A DNA stretch of 34,508 nt, from NCBI GenBank assembly GCA_005799545.1, contig SYGM01000133.1, forward strand, positions 1 through 34,508, read 5' to 3'. The translations under genes were made by a program, and so were the position numbers. The DNA comes from Planctomycetia bacterium. Its GTDB lineage: Bacteria > Planctomycetota > UBA1135 > GCA-002686595. Position 1 is the first letter of the stretch; each line of letters starts with the position of its first letter. Shown piece after piece: positions 24,087-32,223 of the stretch. Below the pieces are notes generated by a model, which saw nothing but the letters and a program-made list of their open reading frames with translations, was not told where the DNA came from and did not search any database.

Positions 24087-25129
24087 CCATGGCGACGATG
24101 CAGGCCGTCCACATCCCCGGTCACGGCGACCCCTCCGTGCTGAAACTCGTTGAATTGCCGGTTCCCGAGCCGGGAGCTGGCGAAGTGCTGGTGCGCGTGC
24201 TGGCGGTCAGCCTCAACCATCTCGACCTTTGGTCAAGGCGCGGCATGCCGGGCGTCAAGCTGCCGCTGCCGCTGATCCCCGGCTGCGACGGAACCGGTGA
24301 GATCGTCAAGCTCGGAGCCGGAGTTCACGGGCTGAGTGTGGGGCAGAAGATCGTGATCGAGCCGGGTGTCAGCTCTGGCAACAGCGCTCACGATCTGGCC
24401 GGCAACGATCACCTCTCCGATGACTATCAGATCCGCGGCGAACACTTTGATGGGCTGTGCAGGGAATACCTGTGCATCCCCGCGAAGTATGCCTTCGCGC
24501 TGCCGGCGGGCTGTGACCCCGTTCGCTCGGCTGCTGTGCCGTTGGTCTTCCTCACGGCGTGGGGGATGCTGATGTGTCGTGCGCAGATCCGCAGCGGCGA
24601 GCAGGTGCTCGTGCTCGGCGGCGCCAGCGGCGTCGGCTCGGCGGCCATCCAGATCGCGCGCGATGCCGGTTGCCGTGTCATCGCCACCGTGGGCAGCGAA
24701 GCGAAGGCGGAGCTGGTCAGGAAGCTCGGTGCTCACGAGGTGGTGCTGCACTGCACTCCTGACTGGCCCCAGAGCGTGCGCAAGCTGACGGGGCGCGGCG
24801 CGGATGTGATCGTTGAGCATGTCGGCCCTGCCACCTGGGAGGGTTCGATGCGCGTGCTGGCACGCAATGGACGCCTGGTGACCTGCGGAGGTACCACGGG
24901 TCCGACGGTTCAGATCCAGTTGCCGCACCTTTTCATCAAGAACCAGTCGGTGCTCGGATCCACGATGGGGCCGCGCAGCGCGTTCGGTCCGATCTTTGAG
25001 CGCGTGGCGCGTGGCGCCTATCAGCCGGTGATCGACCGCATCCTCCCTCTGTCCAAGGTGCGCGAAGCGCACGAACTGCTCGAGACGCGTCAAGTGCTCG
25101 GCAAGATCATCCTGACCCCCGGAAGCTGA
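24083..25129 (+). CDS. MDR-family (zinc-type) alcohol/quinone dehydrogenase without structural zinc
   Basis: A 348-residue medium-chain dehydrogenase/reductase. The catalytic N-terminal fold has 'LNHLDLWSRRGMPG' and 'LIPGCDGTGEIV'. The Rossmann domain has 'VLVLGGASGVGSAAIQIA' (about 171-188), whose sequence favours NADP(H). In related zinc dehydrogenases the loop after 'PGVS' holds four cysteines for structural zinc (C-G-x-C-x2-C-x7-C). Here the same loop is in register but reads Ser98, Ser101, Asp104 and Ser112, so structural zinc is lost. Substrate unknown; the setting between a hydratase and a 3-hydroxyacyl-CoA dehydrogenase suggests a CoA-ester or aldehyde. ATG 24083 overlaps the previous stop; ATG 24089 is an alternative. 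Confidence 0.85.
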   Translation: MTMATMQAVHIPGHGDPSVLKLVELPVPEPGAGEVLVRVLAVSLNHLDLWSRRGMPGVKLPLPLIPGCDGTGEIVKLGAGVHGLSVGQKIVIEPGVSSGNSAHDLAGNDHLSDDYQIRGEHFDGLCREYLCIPAKYAFALPAGCDPVRSAAVPLVFLTAWGMLMCRAQIRSGEQVLVLGGASGVGSAAIQIARDAGCRVIATVGSEAKAELVRKLGAHEVVLHCTPDWPQSVRKLTGRGADVIVEHVGPATWEGSMRVLARNGRLVTCGGTTGPTVQIQLPHLFIKNQSVLGSTMGPRSAFGPIFERVARGAYQPVIDRILPLSKVREAHELLETRQVLGKIILTPGS

Positions 25130-25132
25130 ATC

Positions 25133-26005
25133 ATGAACACGATCGAAGCTGCCAAGATCCAGCGCGCCGCAGTGCTCGGCGCCGGCACCATGGGACACGG
25201 CATCGCCCATGTCCTCGCCACTTCAGGCATCACCACGAAGCTCTACGACCTGATGCCCGGAGCTGTGGAGCGCGGGCTTGCCTCCGTGCGCGCCAACCTC
25301 GACAAGGGCGTTCAGAAGGGCAAGGTCACGCAGGCGGACCGCGACGCCGCGGTCGCGCGGCTCAGCGGAACGATCCAGCTGGACGAGGCCATTGAGGGCG
25401 TCGACTTGGTGATCGAAGCGGTCCCCGAAAAGCTGGAGCTCAAGCAGCAGATCTTCTCGAACATCGGCGAGAAGCTGGGATCGCATGTGCTGCTTGCAAC
25501 CAACACCTCATCCTTGCCGATCGCACGCATCGCTTCCGTGACGCCCCACGCCGAGCGCGTGGTGGGCATGCACTTCTTCAATCCCGTGCACATCATGAAG
25601 CTGATCGAGGTGGTCACCACCGATCGCTCCTCGGCCAGTGCGGTGCGCACGGCGGTGGAACTGGGCGTGCGGCTGGGCAAGGACCCGATCGTCGTGAAGG
25701 ACGCACCTGGTTTTGCATCCTCGCGTCTGGGAATCCTGCTGGGTCTGGAAGCGATTCGCATGCTGGAGAGCGGGATCGCATCCGCTCAGGACATCGACAA
25801 GGCCATGACGCTGGGCTACGGCCATCCCATGGGCCCTCTGCAGTTGACCGATCTGGTCGGCCTCGACGTGCGCCTTTCGATCGCCCAGTACCTAGAGAAG
25901 GAGTTCGGCAGCCGCTTTGCTCCGCCCGCCCTGCTGATCGAGAAGGTCGCCCGCGGTGAACTGGGCAAGAAGAGCGGCAAGGGCTTCTATGAGTGGAAGG
26001 AGTGA
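25133..26005 (+). CDS. hbd: 3-hydroxyacyl-CoA (3-hydroxybutyryl-CoA) dehydrogenase
   Basis: A 290-residue NAD-dependent enzyme that oxidises 3-hydroxyacyl-CoA to 3-ketoacyl-CoA (or runs in reverse in acetoacetyl-CoA reduction). The nucleotide motif is 'GAGTMGHGIA' (16-25). The acidic end of the second strand is 'LYDL' (37-40). The catalytic pair is H147 in 'GMHFFNPV' and E159 in 'LIEVV', with the same 12-residue spacing as the human enzyme. N124 and S126 in 'NTSSLP' complete the site. The C-terminal helical domain has 'GYGHPMGPLQLTDLVGLDV'. Length fits the single-function Hbd/PaaH type. It is 3 bp after the MDR gene, and its end overlaps the next gene by 17 bp. Confidence 0.93.
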   Translation: MNTIEAAKIQRAAVLGAGTMGHGIAHVLATSGITTKLYDLMPGAVERGLASVRANLDKGVQKGKVTQADRDAAVARLSGTIQLDEAIEGVDLVIEAVPEKLELKQQIFSNIGEKLGSHVLLATNTSSLPIARIASVTPHAERVVGMHFFNPVHIMKLIEVVTTDRSSASAVRTAVELGVRLGKDPIVVKDAPGFASSRLGILLGLEAIRMLESGIASAQDIDKAMTLGYGHPMGPLQLTDLVGLDVRLSIAQYLEKEFGSRFAPPALLIEKVARGELGKKSGKGFYEWKE

Positions 26006-27197
26006 GGCCCTGCGCGAGGCTGCTCCCTCGCGCTTTGCTCTGCCGAGGACCAGTACAGGTGTGCTGACGGAGGCGCAGCGACAGCAGGCGCTTGGCCACG
26101 CCGTCGCTCTGCTGGAATCCCCGACGACATCTTATTTCGAGTCAGGTCCGCTCGAGGTGGTGCGCGCCTTCGCTGCCGCCCATCCGGGATTCACGCTGGA
26201 GGAGGATGCCTACGGAAATCTGATCGTGCGCACGCCCGGCAAGCGCCGCAAGGTTGAGCTCGCATTCAGCGCACACCTCGACCACCCTGGCTTTCACTAC
26301 CTCGGCAAGCGCGGCAAGGCGCATCGGGTCCTCCTGGTTGGGGGCGTCCCGGAACGATTTCTGGCCGGTGCACCGGTGCGCTTTCACGATCCGCGCACGC
26401 TGTCTGCGTTGGCAACGGCGGTCGTGGGCAAGGTGGAGAAGAATCCGCAGGGCGGCAGTGAGGCCGTGCTGACGGAGTTCAGGGGGCGAGCGCGCGAAGG
26501 CATGTTCGGTGTTTTCGACCTGCCGAACGGGGTCGTGCGCGGTCGCCGCCTGCACGCGCGGGTGTGCGATGACCTGATGGGCGCTGCGGCGATCCTGAGT
26601 GTGCTTGAGATCCTCGCTGCCGAACATCACCCGCAATCCGTCGCGGGCATCTTCACGCGCGCGGAAGAGACCGGTTTCGTGGGCTGTCTCGGTCTGATGC
26701 GCAGCGGCGCCGCGAAGAACATGCAGGTGATCGGTCTGGAGTGCTCACCCAGGCGCACGACGGCGAAGCCGGGACTCGGTCCTGTGATTCGCGCAGGTGA
26801 TCGCATGAGCGTTTTCGATCCCGAGCTGACACTCGCCTTGGAGGATGCCGCCGCTGCGGTGGCGGCGGGTGCGCCGGAGTTCCGCTGGCAACGCGCACTC
26901 ATGGATGGCGGCAGCTGCGAGTCCACGGTCTACAATGCCTTCGGCGTGCGCGCGGCCGGTGCCTGCCTCGCGCTGGGGAACTACCACAACTGCGGTCCCA
27001 AGGGCTCGATCGCGCCCGAGTATGTCGACTGGCACGACTACGAGGGTCTGATCGCGCTGCTCGCGCAGACGGCGCGGGGCCTGCCGAAGGGCGCTCCCCG
27101 CGAGAAAATAATGGGGCGTTTGAATCGTCTATGGGAGCGGGAGTACAAGCTTCTGGTAGATTCCGCCCGACGCATTCAGAAAGAACGAAAAACATGA
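25989..27197 (+). CDS. M42/M20-type zinc aminopeptidase
   Basis: A 402-residue cytoplasmic peptidase of the M42-like branch of clan MH, which trims amino acids from peptides with two metal ions. The expected ligands and catalytic residues are visible: H96 and D98 in 'SAHLDHPG', D194/D195 in 'ARVCDDLMGAA', the catalytic pair E226-E227 in 'RAEETGF', E251 in 'GLECSP', and a late His in 'LGNYHNCGPKG'. The first ~25 residues are basic and not conserved-looking. ATG 25989 is favoured by AAGGG a few bases upstream although it overlaps the previous gene by 17 bp; GTG near 26059 is a possible later start. No signal peptide. It overlaps the next gene at ATGA. Confidence 0.87.
   Translation: MSGRSEALREAAPSRFALPRTSTGVLTEAQRQQALGHAVALLESPTTSYFESGPLEVVRAFAAAHPGFTLEEDAYGNLIVRTPGKRRKVELAFSAHLDHPGFHYLGKRGKAHRVLLVGGVPERFLAGAPVRFHDPRTLSALATAVVGKVEKNPQGGSEAVLTEFRGRAREGMFGVFDLPNGVVRGRRLHARVCDDLMGAAAILSVLEILAAEHHPQSVAGIFTRAEETGFVGCLGLMRSGAAKNMQVIGLECSPRRTTAKPGLGPVIRAGDRMSVFDPELTLALEDAAAAVAAGAPEFRWQRALMDGGSCESTVYNAFGVRAAGACLALGNYHNCGPKGSIAPEYVDWHDYEGLIALLAQTARGLPKGAPREKIMGRLNRLWEREYKLLVDSARRIQKERKT
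27154..27162 (+). promoter_or_regulatory. Possible internal extended -10 element
   Basis: TGG-TAGATT lies inside the last codons of the peptidase gene, 31 bp before ATG 27194. It fits the recurring TGn-TA pattern and could drive the two unknown membrane genes separately from the peptidase. No -35 box seen. Confidence 0.25.
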
Positions 27198-27832
27198 TTC
27201 AGCCGCGCAATCCCTCTTTCGGGCCTCGTTCGGGACTGGTTCCGCGCTGGGTCATCTACACCGGCTGTGGCTGCCTGCTGCTCCTACTGCTGGCGGCGGG
27301 CGGCCTGTACTTCGGCGCCAGCTGGTTGAAGACGAACGTGCTGGAGCCCGCCATGGACTCGGAAGCACAGTGGCCGAAGCTCCAGGCCTTGCTGCCCTTC
27401 GAGCAGCGACCGCTGGGCCTCGAGTTGCAGATGGGGCTCGATCTGATGAGCGTGCAGATGTTCGTGCTTCAGCAAGGCAGTCTGCAGGTGATGGTGATGA
27501 ATCTTCCCGAAGCGGATGCCCAGAACACCAAGGACGCTGTCACCGACCCTTCCGGCTACAAGGGGCTCTTCGGTCTGGGTGAACGCAAGAATGCCGAGAA
27601 GATGCAGATCACCATTCAGGGAGTCGAGCGCAAGGGAATGCGCTTTCTGCAAGAAGGCGTGCGTGGACCCAACGGCATGACCAATGGAGCCAGTGTGATC
27701 CTCGACATGTCCAAGGAGGGCAGCCTGCGGCCTCTGCTGGTGCAACTCACCCGCATCGACAGTTCCTCCGAGGCCATTGCTGACGACGAGATCCACCGCT
27801 TCTTCGAGCCCTTCCATGTCGGACAACGCTGA
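27194..27832 (+). CDS. Membrane-anchored protein of unknown function (1 of 2)
   Basis: I do not recognise this 212-residue protein. A short basic N-terminus is followed by one membrane helix at about 23-44 ('YTGCGCLLLLLLAAGGLYFGA'), then a soluble domain of about 165 residues predicted to lie outside the cytoplasm. The domain has alternating hydrophobic strands ('GLELQMGLDLMSVQMFVLQQGSLQVMVMNL', 'MQITIQGVERKGMRFLQ', 'SVILDMSKEGSLRPLLVQL') and no cysteines or obvious catalytic motif. It starts inside the end of the peptidase gene (ATGA overlap) and overlaps the next gene by 17 bp. The two unknown genes have the same plan and are probably partners. Confidence 0.75.
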   Translation: MIQPRNPSFGPRSGLVPRWVIYTGCGCLLLLLLAAGGLYFGASWLKTNVLEPAMDSEAQWPKLQALLPFEQRPLGLELQMGLDLMSVQMFVLQQGSLQVMVMNLPEADAQNTKDAVTDPSGYKGLFGLGERKNAEKMQITIQGVERKGMRFLQEGVRGPNGMTNGASVILDMSKEGSLRPLLVQLTRIDSSSEAIADDEIHRFFEPFHVGQR

Positions 27833-28499
27833 AGTTCAACGGCCCGGCCGCGAAACGCTGTTCGGTGCCTTCGGCCTGCTGGCAGGCCTGATGCTGCTGG
27901 TGATGGTGTTCGTCGGCCTTTGGCTATCCCGGCGCAGTGAAATCGACGGCACCGCGCAGCTGACCGGGAATTTTGCCATCGAAACCCTGCCCGCGAACTG
28001 GAAGGTCCTCCAGGCGGAGGAGATCCCCGCCGGCTTCTTCACGTTCGGCCCCGGTGAACGGCTGGTCCACATGGCCAGCGAGGTCAACCTCACGGGCGAT
28101 CAGCCGCCGCCGCCGCCGGGCTTTGTGAAGGATTGGAAGCAGCTGGCCGAAGGCAAGCCGTTGGGCGAAGCCTCACGTCTGATCTTTGCATGGTACGGCC
28201 CCCAGGATGGAGCCGAGCAGGTTCGGACCCAACTGTCCTCGGCGCGCGCCAAGGATCTTGCCATGCTCGATGAGTCCGGCGGGATCGTGCGTCTGGATGC
28301 CGGCAACCTGCCGTGGGGCGGCTTCGATGCCGAATACGTGCACGAGCGCTTTCACGACAAGGGCGCCTTCCGCGACGCCGTCCGCGTCAATCTCAGTACG
28401 GGTGCCCGAAATGCCGTGGTTAACATTCTTTTTCCCTGGAATCAGCGCGGATCCAAGGCCGCCGCCGAGCGGCTGATGCAGCAATTTCCGCCGCGCTAG
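27816..28499 (+). CDS. Membrane-anchored protein of unknown function (2 of 2)
   Basis: This 227-residue protein is also unrecognised. It has a single membrane helix at about 18-37 ('FGLLAGLMLLVMVFVGLWL') and a ~185-residue domain, probably outside the cytoplasm, with an N-terminal stretch 'FAIETLPANWKVLQAEEIPAGFFTFGPGERLVHM', a proline run at about 87-91 and a C-terminal region 'AVRVNLSTGARNAVVNILFPW'. No catalytic motif is evident. ATG 27816 overlaps the previous gene by 17 bp. Its stop TAG shares the palindrome CTAG with the stop of the convergent glcF gene, so the two genes overlap by 4 bp. Confidence 0.75.
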   Translation: MSDNAEVQRPGRETLFGAFGLLAGLMLLVMVFVGLWLSRRSEIDGTAQLTGNFAIETLPANWKVLQAEEIPAGFFTFGPGERLVHMASEVNLTGDQPPPPPGFVKDWKQLAEGKPLGEASRLIFAWYGPQDGAEQVRTQLSSARAKDLAMLDESGGIVRLDAGNLPWGGFDAEYVHERFHDKGAFRDAVRVNLSTGARNAVVNILFPWNQRGSKAAAERLMQQFPPR

Positions 28500-29749
28500 C
28501 GGCTGGCGCGCTCGAGCACTTCGGCAAGGTGCGAGACGCTCACATCCAGTTGTGCCGTGCGAATGCCCGCCTCCCACTGCATCTGACAGCCGGGATTGCT
28601 GGTGACCAGCGTTCGGGCTCCGCTGGCCCGCAGCGCCTCGATGCGCGGCTGGAGAACGGCCTGCGAGTCGCGCGGGCGCAGCAGCGAGTAGATGCCCGCC
28701 GATCCGCAGCAGCTCTCGGGGTCTGCCAGCGGCACCAGACCGTCTCCGACAGCGGCCTGCAGCAACTCGCGCGGTTCCCGCCGCACCCCCTGGCCGTGGC
28801 ACAGGTGGCAGGGGTCATCCCATGCATAGGGACCCTGATGGCTTGCCTTCGGATTCAAACGCTGCATAAGGCGTGAGCGAAACGGTTCCCGCGCCAGAAA
28901 CTGGCTGAGATCGAAGCTGCGCCCCGAGAGTGCTCGCGCACGTACCGCCATCGTTTCGTCGTCGGCAAACAGGTGCTCGAATTCCTTGATGTGCGAGCCA
29001 CAGCCAGCGCTGTTGATGATCAAGGGCAGAGGATTGCCCCGCTCGTCCGTCAGGCGCTCGTAGGCTTCGATCGTGGCCCGCGCGAGCTCGCACGCAGCCT
29101 TGACCTCGCCATTATGCGCGTGCAGCGATCCGCAGCAGACATGCATGGGGCTGATCTGCACGGTGCAGCCCGCTCTTTGCAGCACCTGCGCCGTCGCGCG
29201 CTGCACATGCCCGAGCAGTTCCGGCATCACACAGCCTTCGAGCATGGCGACACGCGCCAACTCCCCGCCTTCTGCCGGCATGTGCGTGGGCAGCAGGACG
29301 CGCTCCGCGTGCCGCGGCAATGCCGGGGCGCCAACGAGCCGCGCGAGCCCGGTGCCTTCGGCCAGACGCGCCAGACGGGCCGTGACGCGCAGCGCCATGC
29401 GATCGCGGAGGATTCCGAAACCGATGCTGCGGGCAAGCCGGGCAGTCCAGGGCCGCTGACGCCGTTCCTCCAACGCTCCGCGAGTGTGTTCCATCATCGC
29501 GCCGTAGCGCACGCCCGAGGGGCACACGCTCTCGCAGTTGCGGCACAAGAGACAGAAGTCCATCTCCTCGGCAAAATCGTCATCCGGCTCGATCGCACCC
29601 TCGGCAACGGAGCGCATCAGGTGGATGCGACCCCGCGGGCTTGAGGACTCACGGCCGGTGATGCGGTAGGTCGGACAGGAATTGAGGCACAGACCGCAGT
29701 GCACGCAGTCCAGACTCTTCGCGTAGTCGACGAGCGAGTGGTTGTCCAT
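28496..29749 (-). CDS. glcF: Glycolate oxidase iron-sulfur subunit GlcF
   Basis: A 417-residue subunit that carries electrons from the flavin subunits of glycolate oxidase towards the quinone pool. Two [4Fe-4S] motifs are complete: C15, C18, C21, C25 ('CVHCGLCLNSCP') and C66, C69, C72, C76 ('CLLCRNCESVCP'). Two CCG-type domains follow, with 'EGCVMPELL ... HVCCGSLHAHNG' and 'DDPCHLCHGQG ... ESCCGSAGIYSLL'. Length agrees with E. coli GlcF (407). The start follows the glcE stop by one base, so the subunits are translated together. Confidence 0.94.
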   Translation of the reverse strand: MDNHSLVDYAKSLDCVHCGLCLNSCPTYRITGRESSSPRGRIHLMRSVAEGAIEPDDDFAEEMDFCLLCRNCESVCPSGVRYGAMMEHTRGALEERRQRPWTARLARSIGFGILRDRMALRVTARLARLAEGTGLARLVGAPALPRHAERVLLPTHMPAEGGELARVAMLEGCVMPELLGHVQRATAQVLQRAGCTVQISPMHVCCGSLHAHNGEVKAACELARATIEAYERLTDERGNPLPLIINSAGCGSHIKEFEHLFADDETMAVRARALSGRSFDLSQFLAREPFRSRLMQRLNPKASHQGPYAWDDPCHLCHGQGVRREPRELLQAAVGDGLVPLADPESCCGSAGIYSLLRPRDSQAVLQPRIEALRASGARTLVTSNPGCQMQWEAGIRTAQLDVSVSHLAEVLERASR

Positions 29750-29750
29750 G

Positions 29751-30797
29751 TCAGCCTCTCAGGAACATGCCGTGCGGATCGATTGCCTTGCGGATGCGCT
29801 GCTCGAGCGCACGCTGCACGCCGGAGAGCGGCGGCACCTCCGGCACAGGACGCGCACCCGTCCATCGAACCGTGGCGATGCCTGGATCCACGAGCAGGTC
29901 GCCTGTCGTCGGATCCGCCTCCAGCTGGGCGACAAGCTCCTCGATCCGGGCAGGTTGGCAGCTCAAGTGGTGCTGATTCCGCAGGCGCAGCATGAGCTGT
30001 TCAAGGTCCGTCCTGCCCGCTTCGTTGGCCTGGAAGGAGCTGGAAATTCCGCGCAGGATGCGTTCCTCATCCTCGATGACCGCCGCATGTCCCGCCAGCT
30101 CGACATGCAGTTGCCAGCGGTTGTCGAGGCGCAATGCCGTCATGGAAAGCGGCTGAGCGCGCGTCGCGCGAACCTGCAGGGCGACCCGGCAGGCGTGGGC
30201 GCCGCTCTGCGCATCCAGCCACCAGCCGTTACGCACGGCGGGCAGCGGAAACAGGCGCAGCGAGGCTTCCACGATCACCCCGAGCGAGCCCCGGGCGCCG
30301 GTGTGCAATCGCGGAAGGTCGTAACCGGTCACGTTCTTGACGAGACGTCCGCCGGATCTGGTGATGATCCCCTCTCCATCGGCAACGCGCACGCCCAGAA
30401 CATGGTTGCGCAGGGGACCATGGCGCAGCCGGTCAGATCCTGAAGCTCCGGCGGCGATGACGCCTCCGAGTGTGCGCTCAGTTTCCAGAGGGAGAGCCGG
30501 CGTGAGCAGGTGGCCGCCGGCTTCCACGGTCTTGCGCAGCTCGGAGAGACGCGTGCCGGACCAGGCGGTGACCACGCCCTCGGCTGGCTCATACTCGATG
30601 ATCCCGCGCATCCGCTCCGTGGAGATGATCTGATCACGCTCCTGCAACAGCAGGTCTTCGCGCAGGGCGCATCCTGTGCCGATCGCCAGTACGCGGCGCC
30701 CCTCCGCACGGCATCGAGCGAGAAGTTCGGAGAGTTCCTCCGCCGAGCGCGGCAGCAGTGCCACGCGTTCCCGACCCGCAGTGTGCAGCGTGCTCAT
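29751..30797 (-). CDS. glcE: Glycolate oxidase FAD-binding subunit GlcE
   Basis: A 348-residue flavoprotein with a PCMH-type FAD-binding fold, the second flavin subunit of glycolate oxidase. The FAD segments are 'LPRSAEELSELLARC' and 'RRVLAIGTG' near the N-terminus, 'LTPALPLETERTLGGVIAAGASG' (about 96-118) and 'VTGYDLPRLHTGARGSLGVIVEASLRLFPLP' (about 150-181). The ATG at 30797 was chosen because it overlaps the glcD stop (ATGA) and begins just before the conserved fold; the longer in-frame extension to 30935 would run through glcD. Length agrees with E. coli GlcE (350). Confidence 0.92.
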   Translation of the reverse strand: MSTLHTAGRERVALLPRSAEELSELLARCRAEGRRVLAIGTGCALREDLLLQERDQIISTERMRGIIEYEPAEGVVTAWSGTRLSELRKTVEAGGHLLTPALPLETERTLGGVIAAGASGSDRLRHGPLRNHVLGVRVADGEGIITRSGGRLVKNVTGYDLPRLHTGARGSLGVIVEASLRLFPLPAVRNGWWLDAQSGAHACRVALQVRATRAQPLSMTALRLDNRWQLHVELAGHAAVIEDEERILRGISSSFQANEAGRTDLEQLMLRLRNQHHLSCQPARIEELVAQLEADPTTGDLLVDPGIATVRWTGARPVPEVPPLSGVQRALEQRIRKAIDPHGMFLRG

Positions 30798-32221
30798 GTG
30801 GCACCGGGCGCGCGCATGCGCGTCTCCATGCAGGCCCGTATCGGAAGCAGCTTGCCTGGATTCATGCGGCACTCGGGGTCCCAGGCCTCGCGGACGCGGC
30901 ACATGACAGCCAGATCTTCGCTGCTGAACATCCAAGGCATGGCCGAGAGCTTCTCGAGACCGATGCCGTGTTCCCCTGACAGCGATCCGCCCGCCTCGAT
31001 GCAGGCCCGCATCATCTCGTCGCCCGCCTCGAGCACGCGGCGCAGTTCCTCGGGGTTGCGTCGATCGTAGGAGATGTTGGGGTGCAGGTTTCCATCACCG
31101 GCATGGAAGACATTTGCGATGCGCAGCCCCTTGCCAGAGCAGATCTCCGTTGTGCGCCGAACCAATGCGCGCAGATGTCGACGCGGCACCACTGCATCGC
31201 AGACATACAGATCGGGCGCGATGCGTCCCATGGCGCCGTACGCGCCCTTGCGGCCGGCCCAGAGGCGCGCGCGATCAGCCGAGGCGCGCGCGCGGCGCAG
31301 ACCGAAGGCGCCGCGTACCGCAAGCAGGGGCTCGATCACTGCGGCGTTGGCCTGCACGGAGGCTTCGCTGCCCTCAAGCTCAAGGAGCATGACGGCCTCG
31401 GCATCCTGCGGGTATCCGGCTCGCAGCACGCTCTGCTCGACCGCCTCGATGGTGAGCTTGTCCAGGATCTCGATGGCGGAAGGTTCGGCTCGTGCGGCGA
31501 TCAGGTCGCTGGTTGCATCACAGGCGGCGTCGAGACTGCGGAAGAGCGCCACCCAAGTCTCGACGACCTCCGGCACGGGCAGGAGGCGGACCGTGATTTC
31601 GGTTGCGATGCCGAGCATGCCCTCGCTGCCGGTGAAGAGCCCGACCAGATCAAGGCCCTGCGGGTCCACCTGCGGTTCCGAGAGATCGAGAATCTCACCC
31701 TGCGGCGTGACGATCACAAGTCCGAGCACATGCTGGCTGGTATTGCCGTAGCGGAAGCAGTGCGGTCCGCCGGAATTCTCACCCACGTTGCCGCCGACGG
31801 TGCAGGCTTTCTGGCTGGAGGGGTCCGGCGCGTAGAAGAGTCCATGGCTCTCGCAGGCGTGACCGAGGTCCGCATTGACCACGCCGGCCTGCACGCGCGC
31901 CCATCGATTCAGGGCGTCGATATGCAGCACAGAGCGCATGCGGCCGGTGCCGATCGTGACTCCGCCTTCGACGGGCGTCGCTCCGCCGGATAGCCCCGTG
32001 CCCGCGCCCCGTGGAACGATGGCGACGCGCGCCTCATGCAGCAGTCGCATCGCGGCGGCCGTCTGCTGCGTATCGCGCGGCAGCAGCACCAGCTCCGGTA
32101 CCTGCCTTGCGAACGCAAGGCCGTCGCATTCGTAGGGGACGCGCTGGCTGCGGCGGTCGAGGACGCCATCCGATCCGAGTTCGCGCCGCAGCGCTTCCAC
32201 GAGAGTGCTGTCGACGCCCAT
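30794..32221 (-). CDS. glcD: Glycolate oxidase catalytic subunit GlcD
   Basis: A 475-residue FAD enzyme that oxidises glycolate (and probably D-lactate) to the keto acid. The FAD fold shows 'VPRGAGTGLSGGATPVEGGV', 'DPSSQKACTVGGNVGENSGGPHCFRYGNT' and 'GSEGMLGIATEITVRLLPVPE'. The C-terminal cap carries the family signatures 'HAGDGNLHPNI' and 'SLSGEHGIGLEK', which include active-site histidines and glutamate. ATG 32221 lies 2 bp after the permease stop; an in-frame extension to 32356 would overlap the permease and was rejected. D, E and F are all present in the usual order, so a complete GlcDEF complex is encoded. Confidence 0.94.
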   Translation of the reverse strand: MGVDSTLVEALRRELGSDGVLDRRSQRVPYECDGLAFARQVPELVLLPRDTQQTAAAMRLLHEARVAIVPRGAGTGLSGGATPVEGGVTIGTGRMRSVLHIDALNRWARVQAGVVNADLGHACESHGLFYAPDPSSQKACTVGGNVGENSGGPHCFRYGNTSQHVLGLVIVTPQGEILDLSEPQVDPQGLDLVGLFTGSEGMLGIATEITVRLLPVPEVVETWVALFRSLDAACDATSDLIAARAEPSAIEILDKLTIEAVEQSVLRAGYPQDAEAVMLLELEGSEASVQANAAVIEPLLAVRGAFGLRRARASADRARLWAGRKGAYGAMGRIAPDLYVCDAVVPRRHLRALVRRTTEICSGKGLRIANVFHAGDGNLHPNISYDRRNPEELRRVLEAGDEMMRACIEAGGSLSGEHGIGLEKLSAMPWMFSSEDLAVMCRVREAWDPECRMNPGKLLPIRACMETRMRAPGAT

Positions 32222-32223
32222 GG

